Below, in pieces: positions 18,246 through 25,269 of a stretch of DNA of 64,000 nucleotides. Each line of letters starts with the position of its first letter. Position 1 is the first letter of the stretch. Made by a program: the position numbers and the translations under genes. This DNA is from Ureibacillus xyleni. Its GTDB lineage: Bacteria; Bacillota; Bacilli; Bacillales_A; Planococcaceae. The notes beneath the pieces were generated by a model. It did not search any database and had not been told where the DNA came from. It was given only the letters and a program-made list of their open reading frames with translations. Location: positions 56,273 to 120,272 of the forward strand of contig NZ_OBMQ01000012.1 of NCBI RefSeq assembly GCF_900217795.1, in the 5' to 3' direction.

Positions 18246-18809
18246 ATGACAATTATTTTTATAACGGGTGGAGTTAGAAGTGGAAAAAGTGCCTATGCAG
18301 AAAAATATGCAATAGAACTTTACAAAAAATACCAACGTTCGTCTTTATACTATTTAGCATCAGGAGTAGCATTTGATGAAGAAATGTTAAAACGGATTGA
18401 ACGTCACAAAGAGGATCGCTCCAAGTCTAATGTTCAGTGGAAAACTATTGAAGTCCAAGATGATTTTCCAGTTGAAATGTTGGATTTTAATCAATGTGAT
18501 GTGGTCGTTTGGGATTGCATTACAACTTGGGTGACAAATGTCTTATATAAAACAGAGCAGTATAATATACAAGAACGTCAAACAAAAATTGTGGATTATC
18601 TTAATCGATTTAAATCTTTCATCACACAATGGAATGACAAACATTCGATCATCATCATTGTATCTAATGAAGTATTAGATGAACCAAAATCTAATTTTGA
18701 AGAAGTGGATTTGTTCCGTAAAATTCTTGGAGAACTTCATCAGTGGTTAGTATCAGTATGTGATGAAGCCTATGAAATGGATTATAGTATTACTAAACGT
18801 TGGAAATAA
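18246..18809 (+). CDS. cobU: Adenosylcobinamide kinase/guanylyltransferase CobU
   Basis: 187 residues. The Walker A motif GGVRSGKS is intact, and HKEDR...W.TIE corresponds to the region carrying the guanylylated histidine in CobU. VVVWDCITTWVTN and SNEV are also typical. CobU phosphorylates adenosylcobinamide and converts it to AdoCbi-GDP. The C-terminal GxGIVP motif normally following SNEV is replaced by an unrelated acidic stretch (LDEPKSNFEE), whereas a second CobU-like protein downstream keeps that motif. It is followed by cobS after 13 bp. Confidence 0.9.
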   Translation: MTIIFITGGVRSGKSAYAEKYAIELYKKYQRSSLYYLASGVAFDEEMLKRIERHKEDRSKSNVQWKTIEVQDDFPVEMLDFNQCDVVVWDCITTWVTNVLYKTEQYNIQERQTKIVDYLNRFKSFITQWNDKHSIIIIVSNEVLDEPKSNFEEVDLFRKILGELHQWLVSVCDEAYEMDYSITKRWK

Positions 18810-18822
18810 GGTGGTGTCCTCA

Positions 18823-19590
18823 ATGAAAAATAGTTTGATAGGTCTACTACTTGCATTTCAATTTTTCACTTCCATCCCTGTTCGCAAGCAATTACCGATG
18901 AATCGCCAAACAGTAACTTCGATGTATTTCTTAATGCCTGTAATTGGTGTTTTGATGGGGGGTACTAGTGTCCTGATAGTGATTTTAAATGAAAGTTATT
19001 TTCAATTTTCAGGACTTTTTTTAGCAATTATTCTTGTAGTTGCCAACATTGTCATGACAGGCGGTTTGCATTTAGATGGCTGGATTGACCTTGGTGACGC
19101 CTTTTTCTCTTACCAAGATCAAAAACGGAGATTGGAAATTTTAGACGATTCACGAGTAGGGGCTTTTGGAGCAATTTGTTTAGTCGTGTTATTACTGCTT
19201 AAAGTAGCCTTTTTATATGAATTTTTTTTAAGAGCAGTTGAAAATCATCTAATCTATTTTGTAGTGATTCCTTTTATAAGTCGACTATCTATTTTGATTT
19301 ATTTCTTAACAATGAAGAATGTAAAACAAACTGGGTTAGCTGCTTATTTTAAATCACAAGTAAACCATAAACAAGTATGGTTTGGAATTTGTTTATATTC
19401 GATCTTTTTAGTTTTTACATCTACGTCAATGTCAAATATCTTTCTGTTATTTTTTTCGATGATTGTTGTTGTTTTCTTTTATCGCTATTGGACATTGAAA
19501 AACTTTGGCGGAATGACGGGTGATTTAATGGGTGCATTGTATGAAGGAGTGGAGTTAGTGCTATGGGGGATTCTGTTATTGTTCATTTAA
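18823..19590 (+). CDS. cobS: Adenosylcobinamide-GDP ribazoletransferase CobS
   Basis: 255 residues, with several transmembrane helices. The active-site motif GGLHLDGWIDLGDA (about residues 81-94) and the late GGMTGDLMGA are diagnostic. CobS joins AdoCbi-GDP to alpha-ribazole(-phosphate) in the membrane. The start is the ATG after AAGGTGG; longer in-frame ATGs lie within cobU. It overlaps the next gene by 28 bp. Confidence 0.93.
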   Translation: MKNSLIGLLLAFQFFTSIPVRKQLPMNRQTVTSMYFLMPVIGVLMGGTSVLIVILNESYFQFSGLFLAIILVVANIVMTGGLHLDGWIDLGDAFFSYQDQKRRLEILDDSRVGAFGAICLVVLLLLKVAFLYEFFLRAVENHLIYFVVIPFISRLSILIYFLTMKNVKQTGLAAYFKSQVNHKQVWFGICLYSIFLVFTSTSMSNIFLLFFSMIVVVFFYRYWTLKNFGGMTGDLMGALYEGVELVLWGILLLFI

Positions 19591-20162
19591 TTCGCCATGA
19601 GAAAACTGAAGCAAATAGATTAAAAAAATATGTTGGGTGGACGGATGAACCCATTATAAAAAATTCACAGCCATTACAACTACCTTTTCAACCAAACATT
19701 GTGTATGGCAGTGATTTAAATAGATGTGCAGAAACTGCAAAACTGTACTTTCCCAATGCGCAATTTAAAGCGCTTTTTCCATTACGGGAGCTTAATTTCG
19801 GTGAATTTGAAATGAAAACGTATGAACAGTTAAAAAATCTACCCATATATCGTGAGTGGATCGATTATCCGGAAGAAATCACACCACCAAATGGTGAAAA
19901 CTTCCGCCATTTTACATATCGAGTAACACAATGTTTTCGTCAAATTGTTGTTAAACCTACTACTTACACTTTTGTCGTACATGGTGGTGTAATTCGACTC
20001 CTATTATCCTTATTTGGACCTTCTGAAAAATCATTTCAAGAAATAGCTGTCAATCACCGCACAATTTATACATTAAAATGGCCAGATACTACATCGATAA
20101 AAGGGGGGCTACGATGCGAGTCATTATTGGTGGAGCCTATAATGGAAAAAGAGAATATGTAA
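19563..20162 (+). CDS. cobC: CobC-like alpha-ribazole phosphatase (histidine phosphatase family)
   Basis: 199 residues. The catalytic motif is LIRHEKT (RHE rather than the usual RHG) and the second histidine is in VVHGG; SDLNRCAETA and ELNFGEFE complete the family pattern. In a cobalamin cluster such a protein removes the 5'-phosphate from alpha-ribazole phosphate or from adenosylcobalamin phosphate. It overlaps cobS by 28 bp and the next gene by 49 bp, so translation is tightly coupled. Function is assigned from context; the fold itself is broad. Confidence 0.82.
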   Translation: MGDSVIVHLIRHEKTEANRLKKYVGWTDEPIIKNSQPLQLPFQPNIVYGSDLNRCAETAKLYFPNAQFKALFPLRELNFGEFEMKTYEQLKNLPIYREWIDYPEEITPPNGENFRHFTYRVTQCFRQIVVKPTTYTFVVHGGVIRLLLSLFGPSEKSFQEIAVNHRTIYTLKWPDTTSIKGGLRCESLLVEPIMEKENM

Positions 20163-20542
20163 AAAAATCGTTGTTACATGTAAATCAAAAGTACATTCAC
20201 TTTTTCGAAGGAGAACTACCATTAAGCAATTTTTCGAAAAAAGACTATGTGATTTTAAGTAACTTTGAAAAAATGATTATGAAAAAACTCGAAGTTGATG
20301 AGGATAAAATTGCAAACGAACTAGCAGAGACAATCAAGAGGTTAGATACTCAAACAAACGTTATTTGTATTTGCAATGATCTCGGGCGAGGCATTGTACC
20401 AATGGATAAAGAACAACGTAAATTAAGAGATACGTGTGGAAGGCTATACCAAAAATTATTTGAAGAAAGTAGTCTAGTTGTTCGTATATGGTACGGCATT
20501 CCGCAAATATTAAAGGGGGACGTAGACAATGATCAATTCTAA
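20114..20542 (+). CDS. Second, short CobU-like protein with degenerate P-loop
   Basis: 142 residues from the ATG after AAGGGGGG. It resembles CobU at both ends: an N-terminal GGAYNGKR in place of GGxxSGKS (the serine after GK is lost), and a C-terminal NDLGRGIVPMDKEQRKLRD...GIPQILK that closely follows CobU's NEVGxGIVP region. The middle, including the HxxR guanylylation region, is shortened. The upstream CobU shows the reverse pattern. It may be a non-catalytic partner or a cobinamide-binding remnant; I do not know a characterised homologue. Confidence 0.75.
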   Translation: MRVIIGGAYNGKREYVKKSLLHVNQKYIHFFEGELPLSNFSKKDYVILSNFEKMIMKKLEVDEDKIANELAETIKRLDTQTNVICICNDLGRGIVPMDKEQRKLRDTCGRLYQKLFEESSLVVRIWYGIPQILKGDVDNDQF

Positions 20543-21023
20543 ATTAAAATTAATGACATTTACTGCTTTAATCGCAGCTCTTTGTGTAATTGGTAGCTTT
20601 ATAAAAGTACCTGGTTTTATAACAACAGCCGCCTTGGACTCTGCTCCAGCTTTTTTGAGTGTAGCGTTTTTACCACCAATTTACTCTGGTTTTGCAGGAG
20701 GGTTAGGGCATCTCGCAACAGCTTACACATCAGGTTTTCCATTTGGGCCATTACATATTTTAATTGCTTTTGAAATGTTTATCATTGTTACTTTATTTAA
20801 TGTTTTACATAAAAAAGGCTTAACCATACTGAAATGGTTCTTTTTAATTATTGCAAATGGAATACTATCTCCATTGCCATTTTATTTTATCATTTCTCCA
20901 GCATTTTATTTTTCAGCACTACCAAGTTTACTTGTTGCAACGGTTATTAATGTTATAATTGGTTTAATGATTATGCCAATTTTAGTTAAAATTTTGAATA
21001 GTGGAAAGGTAAAACATATATGA
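20529..21023 (+). CDS. cblT: ECF-type substrate-binding membrane component, probably alpha-ribazole transporter CblT
   Basis: 164 residues with five or six hydrophobic helices, typical of ECF S components (TFTALIAALCVIGSF start, GGLGHLATAY loop). It directly precedes a CblS-like kinase with an ATGA overlap. In Listeria and Geobacillus, cblT and cblS together import and phosphorylate alpha-ribazole. That pairing and the cobalamin cluster are the basis for the name. No energising ECF ATPase/EcfT genes lie here, so it should share a housekeeping module. Confidence 0.8.
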   Translation: MINSKLKLMTFTALIAALCVIGSFIKVPGFITTAALDSAPAFLSVAFLPPIYSGFAGGLGHLATAYTSGFPFGPLHILIAFEMFIIVTLFNVLHKKGLTILKWFFLIIANGILSPLPFYFIISPAFYFSALPSLLVATVINVIIGLMIMPILVKILNSGKVKHI

Positions 21024-21694
21024 GAAATGCAATTAAAATTGATAAAGATACAATTATAACCATCGATAATTCGGGATGTATTGGTGAAAAAGAACATGAC
21101 TATGTTAAAGTTTCAAATGAAGTAGCAGCATACTACTCTGCACGTGTGTCAATATTAGAGCAGTGGTGCGCGGGAGCACAGCCAACTCATTTATTTTTAG
21201 CTAACTTTACAAGTGAGGAAGCATGGGGGGATTATGAAAAAGGCTTTGCAAAGGTCTTTGAAGAAATAGGAGAAAAAATGCCACCACTTAACGGCTCAAC
21301 AGAATCTAACTTTACATCTATGCAATCAGGTTTAAGCTTAACAGTAGTAGGGAAAATTGCTTTTGAAGTAAATGAGGAAAATTGTGATTGGTTTATTGTT
21401 GGAAAACCGTTAGTAGGGGAAGAAGTTGTGAACAACCTAAATGATGTGGCAAAGTTAAATGAACTCATTCTCCTTATAAAATTAGGTGTTGTTAAACATG
21501 TATGGCCTGTTGGTTCTAAAGGAATTAAGGCAGAATGTAAGAAAATCTTTAAAAATAATGAAATAGAATGTGCACTACCGTTAGAAAAATCAGGTGGTCC
21601 TTCAACTTGTGTAATTGTTGCAGTTGATCGAGAACAGTTGGAGCAATTTTACGAAATTGTTTCCGTACCAGTTGAACAACTAATTATTAAATAG
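21020..21694 (+). CDS. cblS: Probable alpha-ribazole kinase CblS
   Basis: 224 residues. It begins with a PurM/ThiL-like ATP-binding motif (TIDNSGCIGEKEHDYVKVSNEVAAYYSARV), followed by WCAGAQPTHLFLANF, and ends with a GGPSTCVIVAV segment. This matches the AIR-synthase-like fold reported for CblS, which phosphorylates alpha-ribazole for nucleotide-loop assembly when CobT is absent. Start and stop overlap with cblT (ATGA). With CobU, CobS and CobC it completes cobinamide and alpha-ribazole salvage. I recognise it by memory of family and synteny rather than by alignment. Confidence 0.78.
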   Translation: MRNAIKIDKDTIITIDNSGCIGEKEHDYVKVSNEVAAYYSARVSILEQWCAGAQPTHLFLANFTSEEAWGDYEKGFAKVFEEIGEKMPPLNGSTESNFTSMQSGLSLTVVGKIAFEVNEENCDWFIVGKPLVGEEVVNNLNDVAKLNELILLIKLGVVKHVWPVGSKGIKAECKKIFKNNEIECALPLEKSGGPSTCVIVAVDREQLEQFYEIVSVPVEQLIIK

Positions 21695-21712
21695 TTAAAG
21701 GGAGAGAATATT

Positions 21713-22030
21713 ATGTATTCAGTTACAAACCGTATCAATGTGAAAAAAGGAATGGCTCATAAAATGGCACCGAACTTCACAAAACCTGGTCCATTACAAC
21801 AGTTTGATGGATTTATTAAAGTAGAGGTTCATGTAAGTACGCAATTTGAAGAATATGATGAATTGAGTGTTATGATGTTTTGGGAAAATTTGGAAGGTTT
21901 TGAAGCTTGGAAAAACAGTGATGCATTTAAACAAGCACATAAGCGTCCGTCAGATGAGCCAAACCCAAATAGTCCAGTTATCAGTAGTCAAGTTATTGTA
22001 GCAGAAATTGCTTCTGCTATTTCAAAGTAA
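21713..22030 (+). CDS. IsdG-type haem-degrading monooxygenase
   Basis: 105 residues, ABM (antibiotic biosynthesis monooxygenase) fold. The full IsdG catalytic triad can be placed: Asn6 (VTNRINV), Trp66 (FEAWKNSD) and His76 (FKQAHKR). The C-terminal SPVIxxxVI segment also matches IsdG. It follows cblS by 18 bp with no promoter in between, so it is the last gene of the cobalamin salvage unit and is closed by a terminator. IsdG enzymes open haem to release iron; why it sits with corrinoid genes is unclear. Confidence 0.85.
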   Translation: MYSVTNRINVKKGMAHKMAPNFTKPGPLQQFDGFIKVEVHVSTQFEEYDELSVMMFWENLEGFEAWKNSDAFKQAHKRPSDEPNPNSPVISSQVIVAEIASAISK

Positions 22031-22040
22031 GGACAATTAA

Positions 22041-22076
22041 AAAGGTCGTCTCAATATAATTTGAGGCGACTTTTTA
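22041..22076. terminator. Bidirectional terminator
   Basis: AAAGGTCGTCTCAA/TTGAGGCGACTTTTT stem (one G-T pair, six-base loop) between the convergent haem monooxygenase and the following leftward gene. Confidence 0.9.
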
Positions 22077-22079
22077 CAT

Positions 22080-22679
22080 TTAAATTTTTTGTTTTGCGAA
22101 ATTTTCTAAAAAAAAGAAATAAGCATCATCACAGCATTTCTTAAGCATTTGTGAGAAAGAATCCGTTTTCAATTCTAAAATCGCTGCTTTTACAAAAAGT
22201 GATTGGTCCTTTAAGAAGTCTTGAATTTCGCTTTCTGTTCCTTCTAGAGCATCAAAGTACTTCAATTCTTTGTTCTTCTCTACCATGTAGGATAAATCAT
22301 ATTTATTCATCACAGATAAAATCCAATCATTTAAACCAGATGCAAAAAATAGAGACGCTATGTAGAAAAATTCAGGTGAAGCCACTTTTCGTTGTTTTAA
22401 GTTTTGAAAATGATTATCTTTTCTTAACGCGTTGTAAATAATATAGTTTGAACTATAATAAAGAGATTTTTCGACAGATTGAATAATAATGTGATCGTCA
22501 GGAAGCAATAATAACCAAGCATTAAAGGCAACAACCCATGCATCCTCTTGAGTCATTCCTCCGTCCTTTACGATATAAGAGTAGTCTTTTAATTTCTCCG
22601 CTATTGATAGGAAAGTGTCAACATGATGTTGTTCAATATAAAATAGACTTCTATCAACAGTAATAACGTGATACATCAT
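22080..22679 (-). CDS. Hypothetical helical protein
   Basis: 199 residues, starting at an ATG five bases after AAGGGG; the GTG six bases earlier overlaps that ribosome site. It is predicted mostly helical and soluble, rich in Phe/Tyr/Leu, without signal peptide, membrane helix or clear motif. A pair of cysteines (KKCCDDA) lies near the C-terminus. I do not recognise the family. It stands alone between two terminators. Confidence 0.7.
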   Translation of the reverse strand: MMYHVITVDRSLFYIEQHHVDTFLSIAEKLKDYSYIVKDGGMTQEDAWVVAFNAWLLLLPDDHIIIQSVEKSLYYSSNYIIYNALRKDNHFQNLKQRKVASPEFFYIASLFFASGLNDWILSVMNKYDLSYMVEKNKELKYFDALEGTESEIQDFLKDQSLFVKAAILELKTDSFSQMLKKCCDDAYFFFLENFAKQKI

Positions 22680-23006
22680 AAACACCCCTTTAAGTAATTA
22701 GTAATATATCTATAAAAATGTAATATTTTAGTATCTACTAAACAGTTTACCTAAACTAGACTATGGTTGACAATCAAAAAAAACAAAATATAGACAAAAT
22801 AACTAGTTTGAAATTATGAACGATGTAAAATGTATTAAAATTAGTTAAATATAACTATGTGAAGGGTTATAGATAATATTTTTTTATAAAGTGTAATAAT
22901 CCTTAGTAAAAAAATGCACATTCAACCCTTTTCCAATAAGAATAGGTAATAAAAAAGAGCTGCTCAAAGCCATTTAAGTAATGACGTTTGATGCAGCTTA
23001 AGTAAT
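22680..23006. other. AT-rich intergenic region with an orphan promoter-like sequence
   Basis: No gene of usable length is present. On the plus strand TTGACA (22767-22772), a 16-bp spacer and TATAGA (22789-22794) form a good sigma-A promoter pointing toward the tcyP terminator, with no protein gene in front of it. The rest is A/T runs and the tcyP terminator. Confidence 0.45.
22951..22998 (-). terminator. Terminator of tcyP
   Basis: AGCTGCTCAAA pairs with TTTGATGCAGCT (one bulge); six Ts follow on the minus strand. Confidence 0.75.
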
Positions 23007-24383
23007 TTATGTTTCTCCAAGGTCCTTTAAGATTGGATCATGATAAACTTCTTTATTTATTTCGCCAGTAATTCGAGACGTTGTGATACCAGCAACCATA
23101 GAACCACTTACATTTAACGCAGTTCGGCCCATATCGATTAAAGGTTCAACAGAAATTAACACACCAGCGAGAGCAACAGGTAAATCGAGGGCAGATAGTA
23201 CGATAATTGCAGCAAAAGTAGCCCCTCCACCTACACCTGCAACACCGAAAGAACTGATAGCAACAATAAAAATTACTGTAATGATAAATGTAGGATTTAG
23301 TGGATTTATACCGACTGTTGGTGCAATCATTATCGCTAACATTGCAGGATATACCCCAGCACAACCATTTTGTCCAATTGATAAACCAAATGAACCTGCA
23401 AAGTTTGCAATTCCATCGGGCACTCCGAAACGATCCACTTGTGTTTTCAAATTTAATGGTAAACTACCTGCACTTGAGCGTGATGTGAAAGCAAATAATA
23501 ATGTTTCACCAGCCTTTTTCATATAAATTATTGGACTTAAACCAGATAGTAGAATAATTAAAAGATGTATAATAAAGACAACGATTAGTGCTACATACGA
23601 AGCTATAACAAATTTTCCTAAATTATAAATTGCACCAAAATCACTTGTTCCAACTGTGCGTGCCATAATTGCTAAAATTCCATAAGGTGTTAATCGTAAA
23701 ACAATTGTGACTATCCCCATTACGAGAGAGTAGATTGCCTCAATTCCTTTTTTTATCATTTTAGATGTTTCTTCATCTTTACGTACAACACGTAAATAAG
23801 AGAAACCTAAAAATGCAGCAAAAATTACGACCGCAATTGTGGAAGTAGACCGAGCACCTGTTAAATCTAAAAATGGGTTTGCAGGGAATAGTTCAATTAT
23901 TTGTTCAGGTAAACTTGTGACTTCAGTTGTTTTTTCTTCTAAAGATGCACCGCGTTCTTTCTCCGCTTCTCCTTGTACTAATTGTGATGCATTTAAGTTA
24001 AAGAGTGTTGCAGAGGTTATTCCAACTCCTGCTGAAATCGCTGTTGTACCAACTAAAATTAGTAAGATAAGGCCAGCGATTTTCCCTAAATTATTTCCTA
24101 ATGTTAATTTCGTAAAAGCTGATAAAATTGAAATAAATACTAAAGGCATGGCCACCATTTGAAGCAGTTTTACATATCCTGTTCCTATGATGTTATACCA
24201 TGCAACAGTATTAGTAATCTCTTCGGAAGTGGCACCATAAATAAGTTGGAGAACTAGACCTAAAACGATTCCCAATAGTAAACCAATAAAAACTCGGTTG
24301 GAGAATTTTACATGCTTTTTATTTAAATAGCGTAAAAATACTAATAAAATAAGTAAAATAATTACATTAATAATAGTAATCAA
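23007..24383 (-). CDS. tcyP: L-cystine symporter TcyP (DAACS family)
   Basis: 458 residues from a TTG start eight bases after AGGGGG. It is polytopic, with the DAACS features MPLVFISILSAFTKL, TSRSSAGSLPLNL (instead of the dicarboxylate SSSES loop) and GVGGGATFAA. Length and N-terminus agree with the TcyP cystine importer of Bacillus rather than with DctP/GltP; the other DAACS protein in this window is shorter. It would supply cystine as a sulphur source. No S-box or T-box is seen in its 199-bp leader. It is monocistronic. Confidence 0.85.
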   Translation of the reverse strand: MITIINVIILLILLVFLRYLNKKHVKFSNRVFIGLLLGIVLGLVLQLIYGATSEEITNTVAWYNIIGTGYVKLLQMVAMPLVFISILSAFTKLTLGNNLGKIAGLILLILVGTTAISAGVGITSATLFNLNASQLVQGEAEKERGASLEEKTTEVTSLPEQIIELFPANPFLDLTGARSTSTIAVVIFAAFLGFSYLRVVRKDEETSKMIKKGIEAIYSLVMGIVTIVLRLTPYGILAIMARTVGTSDFGAIYNLGKFVIASYVALIVVFIIHLLIILLSGLSPIIYMKKAGETLLFAFTSRSSAGSLPLNLKTQVDRFGVPDGIANFAGSFGLSIGQNGCAGVYPAMLAIMIAPTVGINPLNPTFIITVIFIVAISSFGVAGVGGGATFAAIIVLSALDLPVALAGVLISVEPLIDMGRTALNVSGSMVAGITTSRITGEINKEVYHDPILKDLGET

Positions 24384-24582
24384 TATCTTTTCCCCCTAAA
24401 ATCAATTTATAATTAATTGGATTATGGTAAGGGATGATCTCTCAACTAATTATTCCTTTTTATATTGAGGAATTCATTGCTTTTTATTCATAATTTAAAC
24501 TAGTATCTTTTGCGTCGCGCTAAATGAGTAATTTTGTTACAATAATTATTGGTCAAGTAATAAGTGAAAGGAAAGTTCGACA

Positions 24583-25218
24583 ATGAATTCACCGTATACA
24601 TTTAAACATTTACTACCTGAAAATAATGATGGAAATAGACCTGCTATTTTTTTACTTCATGGATTAGGAAGCAATGAGGAAGATTTGCTCCAATTAGTAG
24701 GACAATTTAAGGGGCATTGTCATATATTCAGTTTAAGAGGACCGATTACACATTCTCCTGGTTATGCATTTTATACATTTGCTGAGGAAGGAAAACCAGA
24801 AAGAAAAGTGTTTGATCAAATGATCGTTTTTACAAGAGATTTTATTTTAGAAGCGATAAAGGAGTTTAATTTAAATAAAGACAAAATCTACTTAGTAGGA
24901 TTTAACCAAGGAGCCGTTGTTGCGGAAACTTTATCTGTAGTTATGGGAAATCATATTCGTGGAACAGTTGCACTTAGTGGCTTCATCCCTGATTTTGTAA
25001 AGTCTGATTATGTAAAAATGCCGATAGATCAATCAAAAATATTCATTTCTCACGGAGAATATGATTATGTCTATCCAATAGCTTGGGGAGAAGATAGCAA
25101 AAACTTTTTTGAAGAACAGAAAGCGGCAGTTACATATAAAACGTATCCGGACGGACATGGTGTTACACCGGATAATATTCAAGACTTAGTATCGTTTATT
25201 GCGGAAGATTTATATTAA
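24583..25218 (+). CDS. Carboxylesterase/phospholipase-like alpha/beta hydrolase lacking the nucleophile serine
   Basis: 211 residues of the small carboxylesterase family (YodD/YtpA-like, PF02230). The oxyanion region LHGLGSNEEDLL, the acid (GEYDYVYP) and the histidine (DGHGV) are in place. The nucleophile elbow normally GFSQG reads GFNQG: codon 108 is AAC (Asn) at 24904-24906. A single G-to-A change from AGC would account for it. As it stands the classical serine mechanism is lost, so it may be inactive, use water or Asn chemistry, or bind without hydrolysis. The rest of the gene is intact. Confidence 0.85.
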   Translation: MNSPYTFKHLLPENNDGNRPAIFLLHGLGSNEEDLLQLVGQFKGHCHIFSLRGPITHSPGYAFYTFAEEGKPERKVFDQMIVFTRDFILEAIKEFNLNKDKIYLVGFNQGAVVAETLSVVMGNHIRGTVALSGFIPDFVKSDYVKMPIDQSKIFISHGEYDYVYPIAWGEDSKNFFEEQKAAVTYKTYPDGHGVTPDNIQDLVSFIAEDLY

Positions 25219-25225
25219 TTCACAA

Positions 25226-25264
25226 AGAAACCGTAGTGGGCTTGTCTTCTCACTACGGTTTTAA
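25226..25264. terminator. Bidirectional terminator
   Basis: AAACCGTAGTG/CACTACGGTTT stem between the convergent hydrolase and EAL genes. Confidence 0.9.
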
Positions 25265-25269
25265 ACATA

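Noticed and set aside
23083..24162. Plus-strand ORFs (147 and 107 codons) opposite tcyP
   Set aside because: Antisense shadow frames of a membrane protein gene, without ribosome sites or plausible composition.
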